Shown: positions 8,895-18,565, numbered from the stretch's first letter. The stretch: DNA of 64,000 nt from Candidatus Methylacidiphilales bacterium (GCA_028713655.1 JAQTNW010000008.1:18638-82637), one strand, 5' to 3'. Notes: generated by a model from the sequence alone, not told the origin. Program-made: numbers and translations.

Positions 8895-10084
8895 CAATGT
8901 GCCGCGGCTTCCAGATATAGCTTTTCGTATTCGCCGGCCATTTTACGGATTGAATAGCGCTCTTGAATTGTCTCCCGCGCTTTGGAACCGATCCGCTGAA
9001 AAAGGCCGTCGGCGCCAGCCCAGTCCAAATCCGATGTAAGTTCTATTGAATTATGGGTATCAAGAAAATCCAGGTCTCTTCTGACTTCCGGGGAAACCGC
9101 AGGCGGGAGCCCCGCAGCCATGGCTTCCAAAAGTGAAAATGGCAACCCCTCATACTCAGCAGTGTGGAAATAAGCATCTGCGGCGGCCAGAAAGGGCCTC
9201 AACTCCTCCTGCCAGGGCTCTTGTCCCACGCAATCTTCCATCCGCAATTTCCGTACTTCATCCCGCCACCGCTCCATCAACGAGCCGGCGCCGAACCGGG
9301 TTCCCCGGCCCACCCACCCGAAGGACTTTTCATTCTCACCGCCCACCCACAAAAAGCGGGCGCGTGGGAAGGACTTTTTTAAACGCGCCGCCTGTTCAAG
9401 AAACAGCAATGGGCGCTTTTGTTCGACAAACCGCCCAACTCCAATTACGAGCAGATCATCGGCTTCGAGTTTCAATTCCACGCGCTTTAAATTTCGGAGT
9501 CGCAGGATTTCCTCCTGTGCCGGAACCTCCACGCCATTGGAAACCACTTTGACTGTGTTTTCAGGGCCGAGAAAGCGCCTGAGTTCCACCGCGCGGCTTT
9601 CGTGGACGGTAATATAATTCCCGGAAAAGCGCCGCAGCGCGCGCCGTGCATTCCAATCACGGAGCCTTCCGCACACAGCGCCCAATGCGGACGGGCTTTG
9701 CGTCAGATGAATCGTGCAGACGCCGGGCGTTTTCAAAGTTTTTGCCGCCGCTAATAAATCAAGCCCGTCCTCGAGGTTTTGTTTGTTGAAATGAATCACA
9801 TCCGGCTTCCAATCTTCCCAAACCCGGGTAATGCGGCCCGGGATTTTCCTTCCCCATGGAAATCCCAGACCCCGAAAACGGCGGTCATAGGTGTTACGGT
9901 AGGGACTTCTGAAAACCGTCCCGATTTTTGAGAAAACGGAACAAAGTTCATCCATCCTGGGGTGCTCCGAGGCCCAGAGCGCCACCTCATGGCCCATTCC
10001 CGCGAGGGCCGGACCCAGACGCGCCAGAAATATTTCACCTCCTCCTCTCGAACCTGAACTGCTGCTGATAAACAAAATTTTCAT
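8894..10084 (-). CDS. Glycosyltransferase family 4
   Basis: 396 residues from MKILFISSSSG; this ATG at 10084 overlaps the preceding stop as ATGA, so the longer in-frame reading upstream is ignored. The N-terminal domain begins with a Gly-rich loop SSSGSRGGGEIFLARL; the C-terminal GT1 domain has VIGVGRFVEQKRPLLFLEQA and the E-x7-E motif EYEGLPFSLLEAMAAGLP. The residue length and motifs fit GT4 enzymes acting on a lipid-linked oligosaccharide in the cytoplasm. Translational coupling on both sides shows that it belongs to a single transcription unit with its neighbours. Sugar specificity unknown. Confidence 0.88.
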   Translation of the reverse strand: MKILFISSSSGSRGGGEIFLARLGPALAGMGHEVALWASEHPRMDELCSVFSKIGTVFRSPYRNTYDRRFRGLGFPWGRKIPGRITRVWEDWKPDVIHFNKQNLEDGLDLLAAAKTLKTPGVCTIHLTQSPSALGAVCGRLRDWNARRALRRFSGNYITVHESRAVELRRFLGPENTVKVVSNGVEVPAQEEILRLRNLKRVELKLEADDLLVIGVGRFVEQKRPLLFLEQAARLKKSFPRARFLWVGGENEKSFGWVGRGTRFGAGSLMERWRDEVRKLRMEDCVGQEPWQEELRPFLAAADAYFHTAEYEGLPFSLLEAMAAGLPPAVSPEVRRDLDFLDTHNSIELTSDLDWAGADGLFQRIGSKARETIQERYSIRKMAGEYEKLYLEAAAH

Positions 10085-11178
10085 CCGCTTGCCAGGGTTT
10101 CTCCCACCAGTTTTAACCATTTTTTTGCGCCTGCCTCCGCCGTCCACTCCCTGGATTTTTCCAGCGAATAATTTCCCATTTCCCCGCGCAACAACGGGTC
10201 GTCAGCCAGCTTTTTCATCGCATCAAACAACAAGGCGGCTTTCCCGGCCGGAACCCTCAGCCCGTTTTTCCCGGAATCAACCAGGTCCTGGCTTGCCCCG
10301 GCGGCCTCCGAGCAAATGATCGGGAGACCGGCTCCCAGCGCCTGATTAATGACGACACCCCAGCCATCATAGCGGCTTGACAGAACAAACACATCCGCCC
10401 GGGCAAAATATTCCGGCAATTCATGCGGTTCTTTGAAACCGGCGTATTCAATCCTGTTCCGCACGGGAGCCGGGAGCGTCTCCAGCAATGCGGGCAACTC
10501 CCCCGGCCGCCCCGCCAGGAGCAGTCGGGCCAATGTATTGCCCTGGCAAAGCTGTGTGAAAGCCTCGAGCAGGATATCGATTCCCTTTCTGCGAATCATC
10601 TGGCCGCAGAAGAAAAATGTCACGTTTGCATCCGAGGCCCTTCTTTGATCAAGCGCTTGGTACGGGTGCAAGTCGCAATGATACGGCATGTTCCATATCC
10701 TTTGGCCGGGAAAGCGGAGGGCATAATCCCGGGCGGCGCGCGAGCCGACGGCCGCTATCCCCGAAGCCTGCGCAAGGGGCCAGGATAAAAACCGCTGCAA
10801 CCGTTGCTTTAGCAAGTTCGAGGTCGGACGGATTTGCTCGCCCCAGAAAATCCAGCGGGAGTTGCCGGGGTTTCTCCGCATCATCCATTGGGCCGATGGC
10901 GAGGTCAGGCTTCCGTTGATGACCCAAAGATCGGCCTCATCCGCGGCGGGCAATCCGCGGTTGAATTGCAACCGGACATTTAAAAATTCAACCCCCCGGC
11001 CCGAAAGAAGCCTTTCATAGCTGTTCAATTCCGCGCGCTTCCAGGGCGAGTCCTGCGCTCCGGGTTGTTGATAATATATTGTTAGTTTGATCTCATTTTC
11101 CTTCGCCAGCGCCTCAAACAAATCTCTCTGATAAGGAGAGGGCATGACGGTGAAAAACGCGACTTTGGGAAGCTTCAT
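10081..11178 (-). CDS. Glycosyltransferase family 4
   Basis: 365 residues from MKLPKVAFFTVMPSPYQRDL, whose ATG overlaps the stop of the polymerase-like gene (ATGA). The opening motif FFTVMPSPYQRDLFEAL is common in GT4 enzymes of capsule loci. The C-terminal half has VTFFFCGQMIRRKGIDILLEA and the donor-site region SSRYDGWGVVINQALGAGLP, where the usual first Glu of E-x7-E is Asp and the second is Gln (D-x7-Q). That departure could alter donor choice or activity. Immediately downstream is another GT4 gene in ATGA overlap. Confidence 0.85.
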   Translation of the reverse strand: MKLPKVAFFTVMPSPYQRDLFEALAKENEIKLTIYYQQPGAQDSPWKRAELNSYERLLSGRGVEFLNVRLQFNRGLPAADEADLWVINGSLTSPSAQWMMRRNPGNSRWIFWGEQIRPTSNLLKQRLQRFLSWPLAQASGIAAVGSRAARDYALRFPGQRIWNMPYHCDLHPYQALDQRRASDANVTFFFCGQMIRRKGIDILLEAFTQLCQGNTLARLLLAGRPGELPALLETLPAPVRNRIEYAGFKEPHELPEYFARADVFVLSSRYDGWGVVINQALGAGLPIICSEAAGASQDLVDSGKNGLRVPAGKAALLFDAMKKLADDPLLRGEMGNYSLEKSREWTAEAGAKKWLKLVGETLASG

Positions 11179-12584
11179 TGGCGGGGAAATCTGGGCGGAG
11201 GGGGCGGACGATTTGCTTGTTGCGCCCGCAGTTTGGACACCAGGATGGAACCGCCCACAATGGCGGCCATGGTTGGCAGAATCGCCGTCGTAAAGACAAA
11301 CAGGCTGCGCATGGAAATGACAGTGGCGAAAAAGCCGGAGGCATAAATCAGAATTCCAAAATCCGAATTCCTGGGTGACGCCAGGTGCGACCACCACCCC
11401 GCCATAATGCCAAAGAACAGCCCGGCCCAAAAGACGCCATAATAACCATTGGCAATATAAGCCTCCCCGACAAAACTTGACGCCAGGGTCAATCCCTCAA
11501 CCCCAAGCGCATCCTCAATTGCCTCGCTGAGTCCTTCGGGCTTTCCCGGCCACATGGCCCGTGGAACCGGCCGGATCAGGGCAAGGTAGGGAACCTGCCA
11601 GCCGAGGTAGGGTACGCGGTCTGGAAACACCTGGGCCAAACCGCAAATGACATAAAGGTTGTAATCCACAAAGAGAGTCTGTTCCGTGTCCAGTTCCTTG
11701 CTTTGGTTCCCTTCCAGATAGTTTCTTAGCCCCATATTCCTGAACTCCAGCATCACCTTGGTGGAAACCAGCATCAAGACGGCGCACGTTCCCGCTACAA
11801 TCAAAAATTCCTTCGTCTTGTTTTTCGGTAGGGCAAAATTGTAAGCGATCATGAAAGTTACAAGAAAACAGGCGAAGACATTGCGTGTTCCGCCGGAAAA
11901 GCCAAAGAACATCGTCCATGCCAGTCCGAGGGACACGAGAGTCAGTTGGCCTCGCGTGTAAGCATGGCGCTTGGCCAGCATAACCCCCGCCAGGGGCGGA
12001 ATCAGGTAAATCAACAAACCCAGCTCGGTTATGAGGGCCTTCCAGTCTCCAAATTTTCCTCGCCCCCATGGAGCGGTAAATCGTGGTTCCAAATACCACA
12101 TAAACACATCTGACGGGTTGAAATTTACAGCCAGAAATTGGTGGAAATAGCCCACAATCATGGCCAGCCAGAAAATGACCATCATGATTTTGGGTGAAAG
12201 CGGTGTGGTGAAGACCTCGTTGAATGGAGCTTTTTTAAGGTTCGGCAAATGCCGCCCCACTGCCAGTCCCGCAAAACCCATCAATACTGCCTGGACTCCT
12301 ATCATCACTGTTCTGCGATCCACCATTGTATCAAAATCAGTCTGCTTGTAAAAAAATTCAAAAAGTGTCAGGAAAAACAAGGCAATGATCCCCATCAAAT
12401 CGGCACGGATCAAATTCCGGACCCCACGTGTAATATCCACAAGAACGCTGGCCCCGATGCTGATGGCCGTTCCATAAGCCGCATAACGCGCTATCGACGA
12501 TGCACGGTCGCCTTCGAGCGTTGCCGAAGTAATGGCAAGACCCGCCAAAAGCAATGCTGTGCCCAGCAAGGTGGGTTTGGGCAT
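11175..12584 (-). CDS. Polytopic membrane protein, candidate O-antigen polymerase (Wzy-like)
   Basis: 469 residues from the ATG at 12584, preferred because AGGA lies eight bases before it; an in-frame ATG at 12623 is possible. At least ten hydrophobic helices are visible, including LLGTALLLAGLAITSATLEG, IMMVIFWLAMIVGYFHQFL and LGLLIYLIPPLAGVML, with a larger polar stretch in the second half that contains VPRAMWPGKPEGLSEAIEDA and a Gly/Tyr-rich LASSFVGEAYIANGYYG. The pattern (variable multi-helix protein, one long loop, embedded among glycosyltransferases) fits Wzy-type polymerases or the related EpsK-like family, which join lipid-linked repeats on the periplasmic side. The C-terminus is Pro-rich (RPPPPPRFP). 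Assignment is by topology and context, not by a strong motif. Confidence 0.65.
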   Translation of the reverse strand: MPKPTLLGTALLLAGLAITSATLEGDRASSIARYAAYGTAISIGASVLVDITRGVRNLIRADLMGIIALFFLTLFEFFYKQTDFDTMVDRRTVMIGVQAVLMGFAGLAVGRHLPNLKKAPFNEVFTTPLSPKIMMVIFWLAMIVGYFHQFLAVNFNPSDVFMWYLEPRFTAPWGRGKFGDWKALITELGLLIYLIPPLAGVMLAKRHAYTRGQLTLVSLGLAWTMFFGFSGGTRNVFACFLVTFMIAYNFALPKNKTKEFLIVAGTCAVLMLVSTKVMLEFRNMGLRNYLEGNQSKELDTEQTLFVDYNLYVICGLAQVFPDRVPYLGWQVPYLALIRPVPRAMWPGKPEGLSEAIEDALGVEGLTLASSFVGEAYIANGYYGVFWAGLFFGIMAGWWSHLASPRNSDFGILIYASGFFATVISMRSLFVFTTAILPTMAAIVGGSILVSKLRAQQANRPPPPPRFPRQ

Positions 12585-12664
12585 TTCCGTTTCCTGTACG
12601 GCTTGCCTGACATTCCGCTGCATCGCTTGGCGACGGGGCAAACCGGCGGAATTGAATGCGGGCT

Positions 12665-13813
12665 TCAAACCAAAACTCCTTCGCTGATTTCCTTCATCTT
12701 CAAGCCCGGCGCCCGCCAACTCATGTCTTCTTTCACGCATTTCGGGTTTTCAGACCAAAAATGCAATTCCTCCAAAATCGCCCCCGCATCACACGCCGGG
12801 ACTATCGATCCATTGTCCCGATGGCGGATAAGATCTTTTGCTCCCGTGCGGTCGCTTACGATGCAAGGAATGCCGCAAGCCAGAGCCTGGGGCACCACCA
12901 GTCCGAACCCTTCCTCCAGCGATGGCAAAACCAAAACCGAGCTTTTTCGGAAGGCCTTGCCCAATTCAAACCTTGGAATTGCGCCGTGCCAGGTTGTTTG
13001 GCAAGCCGGTTGGTATTTAGGCAGGACACTTTCCATCTCACGCGAAATTACACCATAGCCCTCCAGTTTCCAGCCTTTCGCCTCTTCCGATTGCAGGGCT
13101 TCAAGCAGATATTGGATTCCCTTTCTCAGACAAATTTGCCCCGCAAAGGCGATGGTAAAGGGCGCTTGCACAGGTTTCTGTCCCGGATAAAAGAACGCAG
13201 GATCCGCGCCATAAGGAATAACCCAGATGCGATTTTTATCAACGCCCTCAGCCACGAGCTGTTCTTGCACGACCGAGGATGCGACACAATGATAGTCGGC
13301 CAGGGAATATTCCCGGGCCTCCCTGGAAAAATATGCGTCGTTGAAAAAATGGAATTTCTCCTGTTTCAAGCCGAAGCGCCGGTATTCTTCAGCAACGGCG
13401 GCCAATTGTTGCCGCACCGGGCCAGTTGCATGGTTCAATACCGTCCGGATTCCCAGTCCTTTGGCGGCGCGGAATGTTTCGTGGCATTGCCCGGGCATGG
13501 CATGGATAAAATCCGCAGGGCACAGCATGCGGGCCACGGCCCGGTCAAATGAATCATCCTGCCAGCGGAACATCCGCTGTGGCGAAAGCTTCTGGCATCG
13601 GGGCGCAAATCGAAGCGCTCCATAAACCGCCAGGGTTCGCCAACTGCTCGAAGCCATCGGGAATTGGGGAGGCGGCTTGAGTTTCCAGCGCGGGTATCCG
13701 GAATAATAACGACTTAATACACCCAATTTTCTCAACTCCAGCGCCATCTCGTAAAGGTGGCAGGGATTGGTGGCTGAAACCGCTATCATGGGCCGGGTTG
13801 CTTTATGGCTCAT
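12665..13813 (-). CDS. Glycosyltransferase family 4
   Basis: 382 residues; the ATG overlaps the stop of the GT2 gene upstream as ATGA. The N-terminus (ATRPMIAVSATNPCHLYEMAL) and RWQDDSFDRAVAR are seen in GT4 enzymes of exopolysaccharide loci. The C-terminal GT1 domain has FTIAFAGQICLRKGIQYLLEA and the E-x7-E motif EEGFGLVVPQALACGIPC, in which the second acidic residue is replaced by Gln, as in the gene at 10081. An 80-base gap separates it from the polymerase-like gene, one of the longer gaps in this run. Substrate unknown. Confidence 0.87.
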   Translation of the reverse strand: MSHKATRPMIAVSATNPCHLYEMALELRKLGVLSRYYSGYPRWKLKPPPQFPMASSSWRTLAVYGALRFAPRCQKLSPQRMFRWQDDSFDRAVARMLCPADFIHAMPGQCHETFRAAKGLGIRTVLNHATGPVRQQLAAVAEEYRRFGLKQEKFHFFNDAYFSREAREYSLADYHCVASSVVQEQLVAEGVDKNRIWVIPYGADPAFFYPGQKPVQAPFTIAFAGQICLRKGIQYLLEALQSEEAKGWKLEGYGVISREMESVLPKYQPACQTTWHGAIPRFELGKAFRKSSVLVLPSLEEGFGLVVPQALACGIPCIVSDRTGAKDLIRHRDNGSIVPACDAGAILEELHFWSENPKCVKEDMSWRAPGLKMKEISEGVLV

Positions 13814-14733
13814 TGAGGGCTGCGCCTTTGCAGATTCCGGAATTCCAGATATTTCCTGAAGCCCATGGCCTTGCGTTCCCGGCGATTTTTAATTCCTGTT
13901 CCAATACCGTCAATCCAACCTCGGAAATGACAGCCGGGCAATCCGGTGCGAAAGGAAAGTTTCCCATACTTGCACAGCAGCCGGAGCAATTCGAAGGGAA
14001 GCAAAACCGCAGGGGTGTGCAGGAAATGCATGAAAACCTGGTTGCGCGGACCGTAGTAACCCATGCGCCGCCAGTCGCGCGAGGCGTCCGAGGACCAATG
14101 CTCCACCGGGCATTCGGGAAAATGCCTGATTTCATAGCCGGCTTGATAAATCCGCATCGCCAGTTCCAGTTCCTCCACCTGGTGGACAAAATCAACCCGG
14201 TAGCCGCCAAGCTTGAGAAAAACTTCCCTGCGTATCAGATGGCCGCATCCGATAAATGAGGCGCATGGGCCGGCTGGCATCGCGGGAGCGTGGCTCATTT
14301 GATGTGTTTCAATCACCGGAAAACTTAACACGGCAACACTTGGATTGTTTTCCAAATACCGCACTGCATTGCGCGCCCCGCCGGCATCGATCAAGCAGGA
14401 ATCATCATCCAGGCTGAAGATGAGATCAAAGGGCGCCTGGCGGTTTGCCTCATTACGCGCATAAATGTACCCGTACCTGTCCGTGGCGCGCAGAACTTTA
14501 ACACAGGACGCTTCCAGGAAATGCCAATAGTCCTCCGGCGCCGAATCACTGGCATCATCATAAACCAAAACTGGCAATCCTTTTAAATACGCGTCCAGTT
14601 GAAGCCGGGCAAATACAGTCTTCAGATCCTCAAAGCGGTTGCGGGTGATAATGACAATCCCCGCGGCGTGTCCTGATGCGCCGGATGCCGCTTCCGCTTC
14701 TGTGACTATTTTTGACGGGGTTCTATCACCCAT
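13810..14733 (-). CDS. Glycosyltransferase family 2
   Basis: 307 residues. GT-A fold beginning at about residue 25 (GIVIITRNRFEDLKTV), with the nucleotide-binding VYDDASD and the metal-binding triad FSLDDDS, then GGYRVDFVHQVEELELAMR, where the acidic EEL is the likely base region. The N-terminal 24 residues (TPSKIVTEAEAASGASG) are an extra polar extension that overlaps the end of the preceding gene by 28 bases; no better in-frame start exists. ATGA overlap with the following GT4 gene. Adds one sugar in the cytoplasm; specificity unknown. Confidence 0.86.
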   Translation of the reverse strand: MGDRTPSKIVTEAEAASGASGHAAGIVIITRNRFEDLKTVFARLQLDAYLKGLPVLVYDDASDSAPEDYWHFLEASCVKVLRATDRYGYIYARNEANRQAPFDLIFSLDDDSCLIDAGGARNAVRYLENNPSVAVLSFPVIETHQMSHAPAMPAGPCASFIGCGHLIRREVFLKLGGYRVDFVHQVEELELAMRIYQAGYEIRHFPECPVEHWSSDASRDWRRMGYYGPRNQVFMHFLHTPAVLLPFELLRLLCKYGKLSFRTGLPGCHFRGWIDGIGTGIKNRRERKAMGFRKYLEFRNLQRRSPQ

Positions 14734-16196
14734 AGCTGTTTGTCCTCCCGCCAGACTGCAAGATGGGAGGCCGATTCCCTGTTTTGCGCTATCAGGATCG
14801 TGGAATCATATCCGTTGATAAAAAAAGATTCCGGATCATCGAAACCGGCCCACATCGTACGCAATCGGGTCCAATCGACACCCGGCTGGGAATAGGCCTC
14901 GACGAATGTATGGTCCGGAATTTCACCCCGCTCCACCTGTGTGAGAAGAATTGTGCTTCTTTCGATTTGCCAGTTGCGTGCTGCGGTCAGCAACCACGCG
15001 GTGGGTACATCAAACACCGCCAATAATAGCAGCCCGCCGATGAGCCACGCTTGCATCCATTTGCGTTGAAACGTACGGAAGAGTGGCAGGAGAGAACCAA
15101 AACAAAATACTAGCAGAATGATAACGGAATAACGCTTTCTGGAATCCAGGGAGTATCCTCCTCCCACGGCATAAACAAATGAAACCCCTGAGAGCAAAGC
15201 AAGCAATGCTGCGGACCAAATCCATTTATCAGGCGCAAAGGTTTTCTGTTTTAAACGTGCGGTTGGGGCGCCGTCATTGTGCTGAAGAATAAAATATGCC
15301 GCTGCCGCAAGGCCGAGTGCGCCGAAGCAAAACGACACCAGCAGTATGGCCGGGCTCAATTGCGTGCAGAGCAGTTTTCTCAAAGGCCCATATCTCCAAA
15401 CTTCATAGGCATAAATATTGGCGTGCTGGTAGTAATATGTGGATAGGATGGAGCCAAAATTAAAGTGCGGTTTTTTGATCGAATCCGGGGTGGAGGTCAG
15501 TTGAAAAAGCGCCACATAGATAATGGCGCCCAGAACCGCTCCGAAAGACGGCGCAATCCGCCTGACTGCACTGGAAAAGGCGGCACGAGATCCATCCCAG
15601 TTAAAACCTAACAATAGGATTGGGAGCGCCGCATAGGCAAAGGCAAGCTGCTCGCAAATGATATTTCCAATGAACGAAATAAAGACTGAAATTAAAAAGA
15701 CACGGCCCGGAAGCGCGCCTGCCGCGTTGCATTTCAACAGTACGGAAAGCAACAGCATGAAACAGCAAGTGGACCATACATAGATATCACTCCATGCAAT
15801 GGCTTCATGATAACCCGGAAATGAGGCGCAAACCAACGCAAGTGCCAGCGCGGTTTTCCCGGAAACCTGCAGCAGACACAAGGCGCGATAGAGCATCAGG
15901 CAATTCAAGGCATGCACAAAAATCGTAATGACCGTATCAAGAGTTGGAGACAGGTGCTTTAGAATGGCGGAAACCTGCAGGCCGAGAATCCTCCAAATCC
16001 CTTGTGCGTGGAAAAAGCCCATATAATTACCATGCACAAACTTGAAGAGCACCAGGTCATCTGCAAACAGCCGGTAGTGCCAGGCAGTGGGCAGATAGGC
16101 AGCCAGGGCAAAACAGCATAGAATGGCATAAGCCATCCATGGCTTCAAACACAGGTCCGCCGCCCGCGCTTCGGTGTCATTCCCAAAATCATTCAT
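14706..16196 (-). CDS. Polytopic membrane protein of the polysaccharide locus, glycosyltransferase-like
   Basis: 496 residues from the ATG at 16196; an in-frame TTG at 16208 directly follows the preceding stop and is the alternative. About eleven hydrophobic helices, first LKPWMAYAILCCFALAAYLP. Just after helix 1 is an acidic pair in an outside loop (YRLFADDLVLFKFVHGN), the pattern of lipid-sugar-dependent GT-C enzymes and of GtrII-like glucosyltransferases, where an Asp pair is catalytic. The C-terminal 90 residues are soluble. It may add a side group to the glycan on the periplasmic face; a polymerase role cannot be excluded. It overlaps the GT2 gene downstream by 28 bases. Confidence 0.6.
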   Translation of the reverse strand: MNDFGNDTEARAADLCLKPWMAYAILCCFALAAYLPTAWHYRLFADDLVLFKFVHGNYMGFFHAQGIWRILGLQVSAILKHLSPTLDTVITIFVHALNCLMLYRALCLLQVSGKTALALALVCASFPGYHEAIAWSDIYVWSTCCFMLLLSVLLKCNAAGALPGRVFLISVFISFIGNIICEQLAFAYAALPILLLGFNWDGSRAAFSSAVRRIAPSFGAVLGAIIYVALFQLTSTPDSIKKPHFNFGSILSTYYYQHANIYAYEVWRYGPLRKLLCTQLSPAILLVSFCFGALGLAAAAYFILQHNDGAPTARLKQKTFAPDKWIWSAALLALLSGVSFVYAVGGGYSLDSRKRYSVIILLVFCFGSLLPLFRTFQRKWMQAWLIGGLLLLAVFDVPTAWLLTAARNWQIERSTILLTQVERGEIPDHTFVEAYSQPGVDWTRLRTMWAGFDDPESFFINGYDSTILIAQNRESASHLAVWREDKQLWVIEPRQK

Positions 16197-16210
16197 TTTT
16201 CTGCGCAAAG

Positions 16211-16768
16211 CTATTTGAGGTCCTCTGATGAGAAAGTCCGCTGTTTGATGACACGCGCCGGGTTTCCCGCCGCGACGCAGCCCGGAGGCAGGCTCCGGGT
16301 CACCACACTGCCCGCGCCCACGATTGAATTCTCGCCGATTTCCACCCCTTTTAGCACCGTTACATGCGCGCCGATCCAGCAGCCGTCGCGGATAATGACG
16401 GGACGGCTGACAAAATGCCCGGCGCCTTTCTCCAGATCATGGTCATGGTCTGTGATATAGCAAAATGGCCCGATAAGGCATTTTTCGCCAAGCTCGATTT
16501 TTTCCGTCGCATCCAGCATTGTGTAGCGGTTGATATAAGTGCCGGAATGTAAAATAATCCTCGGTGCTTCCCTTTTCTCGCCGGTGGAAAGCAGGGTTAC
16601 CTTTTCATCCAACATGACACCCGCGCCAATTTGGATGTCCCATGGGTTCCGCGGCACAGCCACATCCTGAAACCAGCACTTCCCTTCAATGGCAACACCG
16701 CGGCTGTGGAGAATCCATTGATTATAACGCGAACGCAGTCCTGTAAGGCATCGTATTAGCAACTCCAT
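16211..16768 (-). CDS. Left-handed beta-helix O-acetyltransferase (WcaF/NodL-like)
   Basis: 185 residues. Hexapeptide-repeat acyltransferase: repeated [LIV]-G-x4 turns from about residue 45 (IQIGAGVMLDEKVTL, IELGEKCLIGPFCYI, VTVLKGVEIGENSIVGAGS), ending with the family signature PPGCVAAGNPARVI. The catalytic His is expected in YITDHDHDL. Such trimeric enzymes use acetyl-CoA to O-acetylate a sugar, here most likely a residue of the polysaccharide. The start overlaps the GT2 stop by 13 bases. The sugar acceptor is not known; a family length of about 180-220 residues fits a full enzyme. Confidence 0.9.
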   Translation of the reverse strand: MELLIRCLTGLRSRYNQWILHSRGVAIEGKCWFQDVAVPRNPWDIQIGAGVMLDEKVTLLSTGEKREAPRIILHSGTYINRYTMLDATEKIELGEKCLIGPFCYITDHDHDLEKGAGHFVSRPVIIRDGCWIGAHVTVLKGVEIGENSIVGAGSVVTRSLPPGCVAAGNPARVIKQRTFSSEDLK

Positions 16769-17646
16769 GTTCCCTCCAATTCTCGCGCCCAGCCCGGGTT
16801 CCTTTCTCGTATAATCACAAAGGATGTAAACAAACGGTGTAACAACAGCTTGGCTTGCGTTTCAACCCTGCCAAGACCCATTACCTCACGGGCGATTATT
16901 TTCTGGTTGTGCAGTCGCATACGCGCCAGGGCGCGCTTGTCGCTCTTTGCGGAACTTTCCGGGCTGAAATGTTCGTAGAACGCGTCGGCATGAAAATACA
17001 GACGGTGGGTTTTGGCAATTCTCGCCGAAAGATGCGCATCTTCCATGAAGCTGTAACCCTCAAATTGCGGAAATTGCTGCTTCTCAAACAATTCCCTCCT
17101 ATAAAGCACACAGGTGCTGTTTAGCCATTCGGCTTCGATCAATGGGCCCTTCTCTTCCGCATAACACGGGAGACAGTTAATTGCGGGCCCGAACAACCGG
17201 CCACCATAATGCGGATGCCTGTAACCCGCCTGAATTTGATAATACCAGCGAAGCAGTCGTCCCGGCTTGGAATGCTCCAAGCCTCGAATCCGGCCGGCCA
17301 CGCCCCCAATCCGTCCCTCAGCATCCGTTGCCAGTACGGAAAGCAATTTTTCATACAAGTCCGGAGGCAGCCACACATCATCGTCCAGGAAGGAAATCAA
17401 CGGCGTACGAACTTCCCTTGCGCCCTGGTTTCGTTGCAGTGCACTGCTCGATGCGTCTGCGCGCAAGTAAACAACCCGGTCAAATGAATTTTTTTCCAGC
17501 AGGTCCCGTGTTTCATTCGACGGAGAAGCATCAACCACCACCACGCGTTCAGGCTGGAGGGTCTGGGCCTTCAGCGACTCAAGCGTCCGCATCAAATCCA
17601 AATGCCGGGAACGAGTTGCTATTACAATGCTATAATCAGGAAGCAT
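16756..17646 (-). CDS. Glycosyltransferase family 2
   Basis: 296 residues from the ATG at 17646 (MLPDYSIVIATRS), chosen because the GT-A domain begins there; the frame is open further upstream. Motifs: YSIVIATRSRHLDLMRTLES, VVVVDASPSN, the metal site ISFLDDDVWLPPDL, and an acceptor region FMEDAHLSARIAKTHRL with the expected acidic ED pair. It overlaps the upstream GT2 gene by 11 bases and the acetyltransferase by 13, all on one transcript. Sugar unknown. Confidence 0.87.
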   Translation of the reverse strand: MLPDYSIVIATRSRHLDLMRTLESLKAQTLQPERVVVVDASPSNETRDLLEKNSFDRVVYLRADASSSALQRNQGAREVRTPLISFLDDDVWLPPDLYEKLLSVLATDAEGRIGGVAGRIRGLEHSKPGRLLRWYYQIQAGYRHPHYGGRLFGPAINCLPCYAEEKGPLIEAEWLNSTCVLYRRELFEKQQFPQFEGYSFMEDAHLSARIAKTHRLYFHADAFYEHFSPESSAKSDKRALARMRLHNQKIIAREVMGLGRVETQAKLLLHRLFTSFVIIRERNPGWARELEGTWSC

Positions 17647-18565
17647 GGCGGTAAAAGGCGGCCAATTGTTCAGCACGGCGGAACCCGAGCAGTCCAAGGG
17701 CAAGGCGATAATGCCAGGGCGCGGCAGGCCCAAGTAATTTTATCTCTTTTTGATGCGCGCAATAATATTCTTCCGCCACATTCAGATCATAACGCGCCAG
17801 GGTGCGGCTCATTTCCAACAAGGAACGTCCCAGTGCGCTCTGAAGCTTGTCTGTAGCTCTCCCCCGCTCCGCCAGCCAATCGCGCATGGAGAAGCTCAGA
17901 GCCGTGCGCATTTCCAGTGTTTGAAGGACATTCTTCCGACTGAGTGTTTCTTCAGACCAGAGGCGGTAAATGGCGCCGGCATTTGAGGTCGGAACAAGTA
18001 CCAATCCCTGCTGAATAGCGCGCATGACCACCTCATAATCCTGGCAGCAAGGCAGGTCCTCCTTCCAGCCACCAATCCTGATCAGTGCCTCTTTACGCCA
18101 CAGCAGGCCGCCGGTTTGAGGAAACCTCCAAGCCAGCCATAATTCAATCAAATCACTGTTGGCATCCACGGAACAGACTTCCCGGAATTGCGGTTTTCCG
18201 CATCTCCAAATTTCGCTGATAACGCCGCCCGCCAGAACATCCGCACGGGTATTCACACCCTCCTTGAGTTGAAGCGCAATTTTATCCGGAAGCAATTCGT
18301 CATCCGCGTCCAAAAATTGCACCCAGCCGCCTTGGGCCTGGGACAAAAGGCGGTTGCGCGCCTGGTTCGCCCCCGAACGTTCCTGCTCCAAAACACGGAT
18401 TCGGCCGCCAAAGCGCCGAAGCAACTCGCGGCTGCAGTCGGTTGAACCATCGTCCATGACCAGCACCTCGGTATCCGGATGTGTTTGTGCAAGCGCACTT
18501 TCCACGCATCTGTCGATCCATGGCTCCGCGTTATGACAAGGTATTAAAATGGAAACTTCAGACAC
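17636..18565 (-). CDS. Glycosyltransferase family 2
   Basis: 309 residues from a GTG at 18565, supported by AAAGGA eight bases upstream. A classic GT-A domain: VSILIPCHNAEPWIDRCVES, VLVMDDGSTDCSRELL, the DxD region WVQFLDADDELLPDKI, and PCCQDYEVVMRAI where the acidic base lies. The C-terminal 100 residues are helical (LAERGRATDKLQSALGRSL) and not typical of the minimal fold. An ATG four bases upstream of the GTG is out of frame and closes after four codons. The 86-base space before this gene, back to the exostosin-like gene, carries no other signal that I can see. Confidence 0.87.
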   Translation of the reverse strand: MSEVSILIPCHNAEPWIDRCVESALAQTHPDTEVLVMDDGSTDCSRELLRRFGGRIRVLEQERSGANQARNRLLSQAQGGWVQFLDADDELLPDKIALQLKEGVNTRADVLAGGVISEIWRCGKPQFREVCSVDANSDLIELWLAWRFPQTGGLLWRKEALIRIGGWKEDLPCCQDYEVVMRAIQQGLVLVPTSNAGAIYRLWSEETLSRKNVLQTLEMRTALSFSMRDWLAERGRATDKLQSALGRSLLEMSRTLARYDLNVAEEYYCAHQKEIKLLGPAAPWHYRLALGLLGFRRAEQLAAFYRHAS

